In this document: one piece after another, positions 45,339-54,497 of the stretch | Layout: every line of letters begins with the position of its first letter | Numbering within the stretch: position 1 is the stretch's first letter | DNA from: an uncultured Algibacter sp. | Lineage (GTDB): Bacteria; Bacteroidota; Bacteroidia; Flavobacteriales; Flavobacteriaceae | NCBI GenBank assembly: GCA_947499935.1 | Contig: CANMQH010000005.1 | Location: 145,350 to 209,349 of the forward strand | Direction: 5' to 3' | DNA: 64,000 nucleotides | The notes under the pieces: generated by a model | Told to the model about the DNA's origin: nothing | What the model saw: only the letters and a program-made list of their open reading frames with translations | Databases searched by the model: none | Position numbers and translations under genes: made by a program

Positions 45339-46121
45339 TTACTCCCCAGGAAAATCAGCCTTGCGTTTTTCTAAAAAAGCTGTGGTGCCTTCTATAAAAT
45401 CGGCAGTACCAAAACAATGTCCAAAAGCTTTAATTTCTTCATCAAAACCATTAATACCATCTTTATAATTTGCGTTTATAGCTTTTATGGCTGCACTAAT
45501 GGCTACCGATGAGTTTCGTGAAATTTTAGAGGCTTTATCTTCGCAAAACGACACTAGTTTTTCTTGAGACGTAACATGATTAACTAATCCATAATTTAGA
45601 GCTTGTGTAGCATCTATCATACCAGCAGTCATAATAAGTTCCATAGCACGACCTTTACCTATGAGTTGTGGTAAACGTTGTGTACCACCATACCCTGGAA
45701 TAACGCCTAAAGATACTTCGGGCAAACCCAATCTAGCATTATCACTAGCTATTCTAAAATGGCAAGCCATGGCCAATTCTAATCCGCCACCAAGTGCAAA
45801 ACCATTTACTGCTGCTATTACAGGAGTAGATAGATTTTCTACAAAATCAAATAATAAATCCTGACCCATTTTGGCTAATTCGCTACCCTGTTTTGCATTA
45901 AAATCGGCAAATTCGCTAATATCTGCACCAGCAACAAAAGCTTTATCACCACGTCCTGTTAAAATAATAACCTTGCATGCTTTATCTTTATTAGCTATTT
46001 CAAAAGCTTTGTGCAGCTCTTCTATAGTCTCTTTATTTAACGCATTTAACTTTTTTGGACGATTAATTGTTATGGTTGTAATACCGTTATTTATATCGGA
46101 AAGTATATTTTTATAGCTCAT
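45339..46121 (-). CDS. Enoyl-CoA hydratase/isomerase family protein
   Basis: A 260-residue crotonase-fold enzyme. The CoA-binding loop (FVAGADISEF), the oxyanion glycines (VNGFALGGGLELAMAC) and both catalytic Glu (in GGLELAMAC and in GLPEVSLGVIPGYGGTQRL) are present, as in true enoyl-CoA hydratases that add water to 2-enoyl-CoA in fatty-acid or amino-acid breakdown. C-terminal FGxxFGTxDFxEGTTAFLEKRKADF is standard. It precedes no other beta-oxidation gene here; the next gene on its strand is a membrane protein upstream. Confidence 0.93.
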   Translation of the reverse strand: MSYKNILSDINNGITTITINRPKKLNALNKETIEELHKAFEIANKDKACKVIILTGRGDKAFVAGADISEFADFNAKQGSELAKMGQDLLFDFVENLSTPVIAAVNGFALGGGLELAMACHFRIASDNARLGLPEVSLGVIPGYGGTQRLPQLIGKGRAMELIMTAGMIDATQALNYGLVNHVTSQEKLVSFCEDKASKISRNSSVAISAAIKAINANYKDGINGFDEEIKAFGHCFGTADFIEGTTAFLEKRKADFPGE

Positions 46122-46161
46122 AATACTTCAATTTTAAATAATTATCTCTTACGTTTAAAAG

Positions 46162-46641
46162 TTATTTACCACTTAACTCGTCTCTCATCGCTCTGCTTAA
46201 TTCTAAACCTTGCTCTATTTTTCGTTGGGTTGGTTTTAACGACAACATATAAAGCACTAAAACTCCAGAAATTATGAGGTATAAGCTATTTCCAGTTAAC
46301 ATAGCTGCTACTATAGATAAAAAGGCAGGGCCTTCTATAAGCGCATATTTTAAAATTAAAGCTTCTTGAAAACCAGTTAATTTTTCTTTTAAACTCTGGC
46401 GATCTTTTAAACTATTTACTTTTTTTCTATATATAATACTCCCCATTAAAACGCCCGCAAGAATTGCTAGAGGTACAACCATAAGAAAAATATCTTCTGT
46501 ATTTTCTATATTTAATATCCAATTATTATTTTGAAAATACACAAATACTCCAAACATAATAATACTACCTAAAAGTGCAAAATGGATTATAGATATGGTT
46601 TTAACAAATGTTTTTGGTGTTACTTTTTCTATGCTATTCAT
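46162..46641 (-). CDS. Uncharacterised four-span membrane protein
   Basis: A 159-residue inner-membrane protein with four predicted spans (ISIIHFALLGSIIMFGVFVYF; IFLMVVPLAILAGVLMGSIIY; ALIEGPAFLSIVAAMLTG; LYLIISGVLVLYMLS). Known only as a hypothetical family, as far as I can tell. It lies 40 bases upstream of the enoyl-CoA hydratase gene and 9 bases downstream of the histidine kinase gene, all on the minus strand, so it probably shares the kinase transcript. Confidence 0.75.
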   Translation of the reverse strand: MNSIEKVTPKTFVKTISIIHFALLGSIIMFGVFVYFQNNNWILNIENTEDIFLMVVPLAILAGVLMGSIIYRKKVNSLKDRQSLKEKLTGFQEALILKYALIEGPAFLSIVAAMLTGNSLYLIISGVLVLYMLSLKPTQRKIEQGLELSRAMRDELSGK

Positions 46642-46650
46642 CGTTGAATA

Positions 46651-48135
46651 CTATTTTTTAGGAAAAACCACTTTAAATGTTGTGCCTTGATCTTTTTGCG
46701 AAACAAAAGTAATATTCCCTTTATAAGTCTCCACTATATTTTTTACCATCGCTAAACCTAAGCCCATACCACTAGTTTTTGTAGTAAACTTAGGCTCAAA
46801 AACCTTATCCTTATTCTCTTCTAAAACCCCCGAGCCATTATCTGCAACCGTAATTTCAACTAATCCGTTAAACTCTGTAACATGTATTTCTATTTTTGGA
46901 GTTCGACCTACAGGAATAGCTTGTACTGCATTTTTAACCAAATTAGTAACGACTCTTATAAGTTGTGTTCTATCAAATTTTACAATAATCTCTTCCTTTT
47001 GTGCTACAAATACAATATAATCTTCATTAAAAATATCTAAAGCTAACTTAACAATTTTAACCACATTTAAGGTTTCATTTTGCTGTGCAGGCATCTTTGC
47101 AAAATTTGAAAATGCCGATGCTATAGAACTCATGGTATCTATTTGTTGTATTAATGTATTACTATACTCATCTAATTTTAAATGAATATTCTCGTCGTCT
47201 GGATTAAATTTACGCTGAAAATTTTGCACAGTTAAGCGCATGGGGGTTAACGGGTTTTTAATTTCGTGGGCAACTTGTTTTGCCATTTCTCTCCAGGCTT
47301 GCTCACGCTCACTTTTTGCTAGTTGCACAGCACTTTCTTCTAGCTCATCAATCATGCTGTTATATGAATTTACTAGCGTAGATATTTCTTCGCTAGTATC
47401 GTCTATATCTATTTTTTCGTTTCGCTTTTCTAATCTTGTGGTATTTATTTTATCACTAATTTTTTTTAATGATTTAGTAATGTATTTAGAAAGTAAAAAA
47501 GCAATAAGAATAGCTGTTAATAATACCAGCATAAAGGCAAACCCAATACGTTTTAAGAATTCTTGGAGTTCTTTAGTTAAAAAATCGTCTTTCTCTAAAT
47601 AGGGTAAATTTAATATGGCTAATGCTTTAGATTGCTGATCTAGAATAAATGTATATGATGATTGAAATGTTTCGCCATTTTCTTTAAGTTTATCCACAAA
47701 GCGATATTGCGGACTTTGAGAAATCTTACTAATTTCAATGGTGTTGTATATGGCGTTTAAAGTTTCGGCATTTAAACACATATCTGCCTCACTTTTTTGA
47801 AGGCTAGCTTGGGATGAAATAAGCAAACCCCCATCTAAATCGTATAGATTAATTTGAAGTTTATGTATATCGGCAATATTATATATTTCGTCTTTAAAAA
47901 TTAACGGAATATTCTCAGTTTTAATTTCCCATGTGTTTTGACGACCATTTAAATACCGTTTTAAATGTGTTTGTATATTTTCTTCTTTACGCTCTAAACG
48001 GCCTTTATGATATTCTTCTTGCTCTTCTTTATATTGATATATGGCAACCGATAAAATAAGCACCGATGCTAATAAAACCAACAAAATCATGGTCAAGAAA
48101 ATGCGTGTACGTAAGGAGAGTTTTTTTAATTTCAT
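46651..48135 (-). CDS. Sensor histidine kinase (NtrY-like)
   Basis: A 494-residue membrane kinase. Two spans bracket a periplasmic sensor (residues about 15-185), then a HAMP linker (SKYITKSLKKISDKINTTRLE), HisKA with the phosphoacceptor in MAKQVAHEIKNPLTPMRLTVQ, and a HATPase with LVKNAVQAIP, DNGSGV and GMGLGLAMVKNIVE. The long insert after the H box (FQRKFNPDDENIHLKLDEY...) is typical of NtrY-like kinases. No response regulator gene is next to it, so it is an orphan; the signal is unknown. The last codons are 9 bases from the membrane-protein gene. Confidence 0.93.
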   Translation of the reverse strand: MKLKKLSLRTRIFLTMILLVLLASVLILSVAIYQYKEEQEEYHKGRLERKEENIQTHLKRYLNGRQNTWEIKTENIPLIFKDEIYNIADIHKLQINLYDLDGGLLISSQASLQKSEADMCLNAETLNAIYNTIEISKISQSPQYRFVDKLKENGETFQSSYTFILDQQSKALAILNLPYLEKDDFLTKELQEFLKRIGFAFMLVLLTAILIAFLLSKYITKSLKKISDKINTTRLEKRNEKIDIDDTSEEISTLVNSYNSMIDELEESAVQLAKSEREQAWREMAKQVAHEIKNPLTPMRLTVQNFQRKFNPDDENIHLKLDEYSNTLIQQIDTMSSIASAFSNFAKMPAQQNETLNVVKIVKLALDIFNEDYIVFVAQKEEIIVKFDRTQLIRVVTNLVKNAVQAIPVGRTPKIEIHVTEFNGLVEITVADNGSGVLEENKDKVFEPKFTTKTSGMGLGLAMVKNIVETYKGNITFVSQKDQGTTFKVVFPKK

Positions 48136-48329
48136 TGAAATGGTAAATCGTATAAATATAGCAATAATTGCTCCAAACTTATTAAGTAAGCTATAAAAGC
48201 TATTAAACCTAAGGGCAAATATTAAATCCCGCTGAAAAAAGCGAGATTAGTTAAACTTACAATATTGAGTACGCCTTACAGACTTCATAACATTGAGTTT
48301 CACTAATAAGAACATAAATTAGCAGGTAA

Positions 48330-48440
48330 TTGCGTTAGGGATTGAGGTATTGTTGAAGCTCTTTTTGTGTTGTTGCACCTATGCAACACAAAAAAGCGAC
48401 TACCGAAAGCCCGACACTGACCTAAGGAGGTGTAACGCCC
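48330..48440. repeat. Long nested palindromic element (REP-like candidate)
   Basis: Within a 320-base gap without genes between the histidine kinase and hemJ. The centre is a stem TTTTTGTGTTG / CAACACAAAAA (48362-48372 with 48384-48394) and the flanks begin GCGTTAGGG and end GTAACGCCC, complementary at GCGTTA. Inner parts such as GACTACCGAAAGCCCG are GC-rich for this genome. Both this and the 1556 element contain GTTGAAGCT followed by a T-rich stem, hinting at one family. No transposase is linked. Confidence 0.6.
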
Positions 48441-48456
48441 AAAACATTAATCGTAT

Positions 48457-49005
48457 TTAAGACTCTGGGTTTTTGTCTCTTATTTTTTTATATATTTTAA
48501 ACCCTAACATGATAAGAACTCCTAATAATAGGATACCTAAAACGCCCCAAATCCAGTTGATAGCACTTCTTAATATAACCAAAAACACTATAGCAAAGAG
48601 GATAAAGGTGGCACCTTCGTTCCAGATACGCATATAATTTGATGATTTTTTTACAATATCTTGCTGTAGTTGTTTAAAATATTGATGTGTTTTTAAATGA
48701 TAGATGACAAGTAAACCAACAAAGGCTAGTTTAGCATGCATCCACGGTTCTTTTAACCAAACGGGTTGTAATATGAGTAACCATGCTGCAAAGAGTATTG
48801 CCAAAATAGCTGATGGCCAAGTAATTATAAACCATAAGCGTTTTGCCATAAGTTTAAGTTGTTTGCCTAATATTTCTTTTTCTGGAGATGGTTTATAAAA
48901 CGCTTCTATTTGGTAAACAAACAACCTTGGAATATAAAATAAGCCTGCAAACCAGGTGATTACAAAAATAAGATGAAAGGCTTTTATGTAGTTATAATAT
49001 GCCAT
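48457..49005 (-). CDS. hemJ: Protoporphyrinogen oxidase HemJ (CopD-like membrane family)
   Basis: A 182-residue four-span inner-membrane protein. The conserved HemJ features are YIKAFHLIFVITWFAGLFYIPRLFVY (His and Arg of the first span), RLWFIITWPSAILAI and WMHAKLAFVGLLVIYHLKTH. HemJ oxidises protoporphyrinogen IX in bacteria lacking HemG or HemY. Context agrees: on the same strand just upstream are a MATE transporter and hemH, which inserts iron into the product. The stop is 6 bases from the MATE gene boundary. Length is slightly above the usual 140-180 because of a charged tail. Confidence 0.85.
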   Translation of the reverse strand: MAYYNYIKAFHLIFVITWFAGLFYIPRLFVYQIEAFYKPSPEKEILGKQLKLMAKRLWFIITWPSAILAILFAAWLLILQPVWLKEPWMHAKLAFVGLLVIYHLKTHQYFKQLQQDIVKKSSNYMRIWNEGATFILFAIVFLVILRSAINWIWGVLGILLLGVLIMLGFKIYKKIRDKNPES

Positions 49006-49010
49006 AGGTA

Positions 49011-50378
49011 TTAAGATTGAATACTGGATTGACTTTTAGGTTTTAAGTTTCTGGTTATTTCTCTATTTAAAAAATATGCGGTTACTAGGGTTGCCAAAAC
49101 ATCTGCTATAGGAAATGAAACCCATACGCCAAACTCACCATAAAACGATGGTAATATAAAAATAAGAGGGATAAAGAAAAAACCTTGCCTTGTTAAAGTT
49201 AGTAACAAAGCTTGTTTTGCTTTGCCTATAGCTTGAAAATATGCTGCACCTATAAGCTGTAATGCTATAATGGGCGTGGCTGCAAAGACCCATCGCATGG
49301 CTGGCGGGGTTTGTTTTACAACCTCAACATCCGAGGTAAAAAATCTGGTTATTGTTTCTGGAAACACCATAAGTAATATAAAAACTATAGTTGCCAAACC
49401 TGCTGCATATTTTATAGCCGTATAGATGGTTAGCTTTACTCTATCGTACTTTTTAGCACCATAATTAAAACCCGCAATAGGTAAAAACCCTTGTGTAATA
49501 CCATACACAGGAAATAATGCAAACATGAGCATTCTGCCCACTATGGCATAAGCCGTTACCGAAGTTTCGCCGCCTAAATCGAATAAAATATTATTCATAA
49601 ATAAATAGGTTACACTAACTACGGCTTGTCTTGATAGTGTTACAAAGCCTAAAGACCCTATTTCGGAAACAATGGGCATATTTAGCCCAAAGTGTTGTTG
49701 TTTTAATTTTAACTCTGAATGTTTTGATAAAAAAAACCATAGAATAAATGCAAAACATAGTAGGTAAGAGCCTGTTGTTGCCCATGCAGCACCTTCCATA
49801 CCTAAATCCATAATAATTATAAAAATATAATCTAACACTAAATTTCCAACGGATGGAATCATCATGGCATACATAGCAAACTTTGGTTTACCCACGGCAC
49901 GTATTACGGTGTTTCCCATCATGCTAAGTGCTAAAAGCGGCACACCGTATAACACTATAATGTAATACATTTTAGCGGGTTGTAAAATATTACCTTTACC
50001 TCCAAAAGCGGGTACAATAGCATCTACAAACCAAAGTCCTAAAGCGACCATGACTATACTTAACACCAAGGTTAAGGTAATTTGATTACCAAATATTTTT
50101 AAAGCTTTTTTTTGGTTATTAGCCCCCAAAGCCCTAGATATAATAGATGAGCCACCTACACCAATAGACATGCCTAAAGCGGCTATAAAAAAAGATACTG
50201 GCAACACGACATTAATGGCGGCAATTGCTATAGAACCTATCCATTGGCCAACAAAAATAGTATCGACCAAGATATTTAATGACATAACTAAAATCCCGAT
50301 AGATGCTGGTACAGCCTGCTTTATAAGAAGTTTTCCAATAGGCTGTGTCCCTAAATCTTGGGAAGACACTTTTGCCAT
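49011..50378 (-). CDS. MATE family multidrug/cation efflux transporter
   Basis: A 455-residue, 12-span antiporter of the MATE family, NorM/DinF-like branch. Recognisable parts: PASIGILVMSLNILVDTIFVGQWIG at the start, IGVGGSSIISRALGANN, and in the second half GMTQGFLPIAGFNYGAKKYDRV-type residues (YGITQGFLPIAGFNYGAKK). It exports organic compounds in exchange for Na or H. Its start codon overlaps the hemH stop by one base (TAATG), so the two are translated together, and hemJ follows 5 bases after. A link to porphyrin export is an attractive but untested reading. Confidence 0.92.
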   Translation of the reverse strand: MAKVSSQDLGTQPIGKLLIKQAVPASIGILVMSLNILVDTIFVGQWIGSIAIAAINVVLPVSFFIAALGMSIGVGGSSIISRALGANNQKKALKIFGNQITLTLVLSIVMVALGLWFVDAIVPAFGGKGNILQPAKMYYIIVLYGVPLLALSMMGNTVIRAVGKPKFAMYAMMIPSVGNLVLDYIFIIIMDLGMEGAAWATTGSYLLCFAFILWFFLSKHSELKLKQQHFGLNMPIVSEIGSLGFVTLSRQAVVSVTYLFMNNILFDLGGETSVTAYAIVGRMLMFALFPVYGITQGFLPIAGFNYGAKKYDRVKLTIYTAIKYAAGLATIVFILLMVFPETITRFFTSDVEVVKQTPPAMRWVFAATPIIALQLIGAAYFQAIGKAKQALLLTLTRQGFFFIPLIFILPSFYGEFGVWVSFPIADVLATLVTAYFLNREITRNLKPKSQSSIQS

Positions 50379-51412
50379 TAAACCGCTAGAGTTTCATGTG
50401 CTGCCCAATCGTTTATCCATTTAGCTATTAGTGCTACCCATTCTACATCATCATTTAAACACGGTACTGTTGTAAAATCCTTACCGCCTACTTCATGAAA
50501 TATTTCTTCGCCCTCCATGGCTATTTCTTCTAAGGTCTCTAAACAATCGCTAACAAATGCTGGTGTTATAATGGCCATGTTTTTTATACCTTGCTTACCT
50601 AGTCTTTCTATAGTGCGATCTGTGTAAGGTCTTAACCAAGGATCAAAGCCTAATCGAGACTGAAATGAGGTAGAAAATGCGCCTTCTTTAAACTGGAGCT
50701 TTTCTCCCACTAATCGTGTTACTTCTAAACATTGATGTTTATAACAAAACTCATGTGCTTTTGATGGAGTTATACAACAGCTTCCATCAATTTTACAATG
50801 CGATTTTGTAACATCACTTTTTCTTATGTGACGTTCTGGAACACCATGATATGAAAACAATATATGCTCGTAGTTTTTACCTTCTAAATGTTTTTTAATA
50901 GAATTAGAAAGCACTTCAATATAGCTTGGATTGTTATAAAATGCTGGAACGGATTCTATTTTTAAATTTGGAAAATGTTCTTGCCTTATCTCTTCTGCCA
51001 AAACTGTTATGGTCTCGGTTGTTGCCATGGCAAATTGAGGATATAATGGGAATAGTAATAACTCTTCCACACCCTTATCTACCAATTCTTGAATGCCTTT
51101 TTTAATAGTCATGCTACCATATCGCATAGCCAAAGCTACAGGATATTCTGTATGTTCTTGCACCTTTTTTTGAAGCCTTTCTGACAATACAATAAGTGGA
51201 GACCCCTCATCCCACCATATTTTTTTATATGCCTTTGCAGATGCTTTAGGGCGCGTGTTTAAAATAATGCCTTTTACCAATAAATTTCTTGCCCATAGAG
51301 GTACGTCTATAACACGTTCATCCATTAGAAATTCACCTAAGTACTTTTTTACATCCTTTGGTTCTGGACTCTCTGGAGAACCAAGATTTACTAATAAGAT
51401 TCCTTTTTTCAT
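50378..51412 (-). CDS. hemH: Ferrochelatase
   Basis: Start chosen at 51412 (344 residues) at MKKGILLVNLGSPESPEP, the conserved N-terminus; a Met five codons upstream would overlap the promoter box. HemH inserts ferrous iron into protoporphyrin IX. The catalytic His is in FSYHGVPERHIRK; other signatures are VALAMRYGS, FPLYPQFAMATTE, QSRLGFDPWLRPYTD and PAFVSDCLETLEEIAMEG. A five-Cys stretch (HCKIDGSCC ... CYKHQC) after the catalytic His is where some bacterial enzymes hold a 2Fe-2S cluster; cluster binding is inference. First gene of a unit with MATE and hemJ. Confidence 0.95.
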   Translation of the reverse strand: MKKGILLVNLGSPESPEPKDVKKYLGEFLMDERVIDVPLWARNLLVKGIILNTRPKASAKAYKKIWWDEGSPLIVLSERLQKKVQEHTEYPVALAMRYGSMTIKKGIQELVDKGVEELLLFPLYPQFAMATTETITVLAEEIRQEHFPNLKIESVPAFYNNPSYIEVLSNSIKKHLEGKNYEHILFSYHGVPERHIRKSDVTKSHCKIDGSCCITPSKAHEFCYKHQCLEVTRLVGEKLQFKEGAFSTSFQSRLGFDPWLRPYTDRTIERLGKQGIKNMAIITPAFVSDCLETLEEIAMEGEEIFHEVGGKDFTTVPCLNDDVEWVALIAKWINDWAAHETLAV

Positions 51413-51416
51413 GATG

Positions 51417-51424
51417 CAAAAATA
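51417..51424 (-). promoter_or_regulatory. Candidate -7 box of the hemH unit
   Basis: TATTTTTG on the minus strand ends only 4 bases before the chosen hemH ATG, which would give an essentially leaderless mRNA. No -33 TTG at the normal distance, so chance occurrence is possible in AT-rich DNA. Confidence 0.35.
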
Positions 51425-51635
51425 CAATTGATTTCTGTTAAATTATAGAAAAAAAGGGATTTCAAGACGATATCCTACTTAACCATAAATATTATAAATC
51501 AGTTGAATATGTAAAATAGTTACTGTAATTCGTAAGATATGTTAATATATATCGATTAAATTAATAATATTATAGATTGAGCAGCTTTTTAACATTTTAT
51601 AAAGACCAAAAAGACTACAAACACGTATAAAGAGA

Positions 51636-51643
51636 TACATTTG
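51636..51643 (+). promoter_or_regulatory. Candidate -7 box of the GH42-like glycosidase gene
   Basis: TACATTTG fits TAnnTTTG, 36 bases before the glycosidase ATG at 51680. The mRNA would begin with a 10-codon frame (51651-51683) whose TGA overlaps that ATG. Confidence 0.5.
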
Positions 51644-51679
51644 CAAAAAAATGCTTAATTATTTCCTAAAATTAATTTT

Positions 51680-54469
51680 ATGAATTTAAATTACTTAAGA
51701 ATGTTACGCTTTGCTAACCAACAACTAAAAGCATGCTTTTTAGCGTTGTTTTTGTTAGTTGGATTCGTCAGTTTTTCTCAAACAAACTTCTATACAGGTT
51801 TGTTAAACCAAACTGCGTGGGATAATTTAATTACAGAAATTGATACAAAAACGGCAACATTAAACACTAAAATCACTCAAGCTGAAACAGATAACTTAGA
51901 AACTAGTTATGCAAAAAGCTCTATTGTTAGTGTTACCGAATTTGTTATTTATGCGACAAGAGACAGAGAAAATGCTACGGCTTTACAAACCATTTACGAG
52001 GGTAACGGTTACAGTGGATTCAACAATAATTTCACAACACAAATAGCTACAGAAGGTATTACAGGCTCGCCAGACTATTCTCTTTTTCATCCCTACCAAC
52101 AATTATTCGATTGTGTTAATATTTTAGATTTTGCTATTTCTCAAATAGATGAACAAATCGCTGGAAATATAGTTTTACCAGAAACAGTGGATTTTAACAA
52201 ACCTGGAGTACAACTACCTAATACTTCTAGTTATTATGCATTAGATGGTAATCCTATTTTTCCAAGTACGTTTTGGACATTACCGCCTGTTACAGATTTA
52301 ATGGAAGATATTGGTTTTTTAGGCGAAACATTTAATAATGTTGAAAATACCATTAGCCCAGGGGTTACAAGACCAAATTACGCTACTAATCGTGGACGCC
52401 TTTTAAGAACCCAAGTTGCCAACCACCAAGTACCAACACAGGTGCACTATACACATACAAAAGTACCTCTGTATATGAGAAATGCTTACCCTGGTATTGC
52501 AGATCATCCCAGAGCTTTTGTGCATTATGATATAAATCACCCCGAGATTACTAATTTAAATAGAAGTATGATTAGTACTTTTAACCCAGAAATAGTTAAT
52601 GCTGCCGGTGGCACACCTTTAATCTATGTATTATCTAATGAGCCACATTGGGATATCGCAAATTACCCAAGTATTCGCGCACCTGGTTTTCGTAATAATG
52701 CTGCCGCTAACCAAGGTGTATCTCAAAACACTATGGATGCTTATGTAGAACACCTTAGAACAGAATATAATGGTAATATAGCAGAACTTAATGCCGTATA
52801 TAATCCATTTAACAACAACAGAAATTTTTCTAATTTCGAAGAATTGGATGACACATATACCATTCCATTAAATAGTGATGCTGCTATTGGCGGACAAGGA
52901 TCCCCAATATGGTATGATTGGTTACGTTTTAACATGAATAGATCAAACACTTGGCATGCTAATTTAAAAACGATTACTAGAGAAAGTGACCCTAATGCTA
53001 ATGTATCTATTAAAATTTTAGGTCGTGAACTTGAAGATCCTAGAGAAGATGGTGGTATTGACATAGAGGCCTTAATGGATATGCAAGAAGTTATTGGTTT
53101 TGATGTGCAAGTTGTACCAAGTGTAACCCATGGTAGAGACAATCGTTTTTATAGAACATGGAAAACCGAGTACACTATGGATTGGAGAGAACAAGCTATA
53201 ATACTTGATTTTTCAAAATCAATATATCCTAATAAACCTATTTTTGACTCTGAATGGCATGGTATTTCTAGTAATGCATGGGATAATTATAGATTGGACC
53301 GCGATTATGTACGTGCTGCACTTTGGATGGCTTTTACAGACGGTATGAGTCTTATTAACTGTTGGTGGTGGTATAGAGAACATGTAGATAGAACTACAAG
53401 AAACGGACCTGTTCTTAAAGGTGATTTAGAACCTAAAACAGGTGGCGTTGGCAATATTATGTTTTCTCCTCAACATCAAGCTGTAGCCTTTGATACTTTT
53501 GGTAGAACCATGAAAGAGCTTAATGCCCAAAGTAACACAATTACCTCTCTGATTCCTGCTGAGCGTGATGTACTCATTTATTTTAGCAATGAAGCTGCTA
53601 TACAAGATTTTACTTATGCACAACATATGTCTGATATATATGAAGCATTAAAATTATTAAATGTAAAAGTAGGCTTTACTACGCCAAGTAAAATTAACTC
53701 CTTAGACTATACACCAAGTGCTATTATTATACCACCAACTGTATATAGTTTAGATTCAAGTATTGCTGCTTTAAATACTTATAATACAAATAATACGTCA
53801 GTAGATATATTACGCGTTGATAGGTTTTCTGGCCCTGCTAGTTTTAGTAAAAATGAAAAAGGAACAGATGTCACATCTAGAGATTTAAGTTTTGCTAACA
53901 AATCAACAACGTTTTCATCTAACATCACCACGCTAATTAGTAGGTTACGAAGTAGCTTGGCATTACCAGCCTCTCCAGTTGTTATTACCGAATCTGGCAA
54001 TACTACTGAAGCTTTTGGAGTAATAGCCTCTCAAGGTAGCACTCCCGATGGAAAAGATGCGATATCTTTAATAAACATTAGCTTAGATGATAGGGAAATT
54101 ACATTACCAAATGCAGTTAGCTATACAAATTTAATTGACGGAACATCAATTAACTCAACTCATATCATGAAACCTAATGAGGTACTACTTTTAACAGCTA
54201 ACACATCTTTAAGTATTGATGATAGAGATAATGTTAATGTAAAAACATACACTGTTTATCCAAATCCTGTAAAGGGATTATTAAACATTATAAACGATAT
54301 TACAGGAAAATACACGCTGTATAATGTTAATGGATCTGTTGTAAAATCTATTGAATCTAAAGCAAAATCATTTCAGATTAATTTAGATGATTTAAGTTCA
54401 GGTTTTTACTTTTTAGAAGTTCCTACAGCTAAAGGAAAACAAACAGAGAAGATTATTATAAATAATTAA
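51680..54469 (+). CDS. Secreted GH42-like beta-galactosidase/agarase with type IX sorting domain
   Basis: A 929-residue exported glycosidase. Signal peptide ends near residue 34 (FLLVGFVSFSQ). The central (beta/alpha)8 barrel has an acid/base Glu321 (VLSNEPHWDI) and a nucleophile candidate Glu525 (FDSEWHGIS), the clan GH-A layout, with the GH42-like GSPIWYDWLRFNMNRSNTW segment. A trimerisation-like domain follows (about 630-740, ERDVLIYFSNEAA). The last 75 residues are a type IX secretion tail (VYPNPVKGLLNI ... LSSGFYFLEVPT). The likely substrate is a galactan from marine algae; family GH42 against GH50/GH86 is not settled. No SusCD pair or sulfatase is adjacent. Confidence 0.8.
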   Translation: MNLNYLRMLRFANQQLKACFLALFLLVGFVSFSQTNFYTGLLNQTAWDNLITEIDTKTATLNTKITQAETDNLETSYAKSSIVSVTEFVIYATRDRENATALQTIYEGNGYSGFNNNFTTQIATEGITGSPDYSLFHPYQQLFDCVNILDFAISQIDEQIAGNIVLPETVDFNKPGVQLPNTSSYYALDGNPIFPSTFWTLPPVTDLMEDIGFLGETFNNVENTISPGVTRPNYATNRGRLLRTQVANHQVPTQVHYTHTKVPLYMRNAYPGIADHPRAFVHYDINHPEITNLNRSMISTFNPEIVNAAGGTPLIYVLSNEPHWDIANYPSIRAPGFRNNAAANQGVSQNTMDAYVEHLRTEYNGNIAELNAVYNPFNNNRNFSNFEELDDTYTIPLNSDAAIGGQGSPIWYDWLRFNMNRSNTWHANLKTITRESDPNANVSIKILGRELEDPREDGGIDIEALMDMQEVIGFDVQVVPSVTHGRDNRFYRTWKTEYTMDWREQAIILDFSKSIYPNKPIFDSEWHGISSNAWDNYRLDRDYVRAALWMAFTDGMSLINCWWWYREHVDRTTRNGPVLKGDLEPKTGGVGNIMFSPQHQAVAFDTFGRTMKELNAQSNTITSLIPAERDVLIYFSNEAAIQDFTYAQHMSDIYEALKLLNVKVGFTTPSKINSLDYTPSAIIIPPTVYSLDSSIAALNTYNTNNTSVDILRVDRFSGPASFSKNEKGTDVTSRDLSFANKSTTFSSNITTLISRLRSSLALPASPVVITESGNTTEAFGVIASQGSTPDGKDAISLINISLDDREITLPNAVSYTNLIDGTSINSTHIMKPNEVLLLTANTSLSIDDRDNVNVKTYTVYPNPVKGLLNIINDITGKYTLYNVNGSVVKSIESKAKSFQINLDDLSSGFYFLEVPTAKGKQTEKIIINN

Positions 54470-54497
54470 TTATTTATAGACCTTAAAGAAAAAGTTA

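Noticed and set aside
42947..48310. Shared 14-base string GTTTCACTAATAAG at 42947 and 48297
   Set aside because: Too short in AT-rich DNA; flanks are not similar, so no repeat family is supported.
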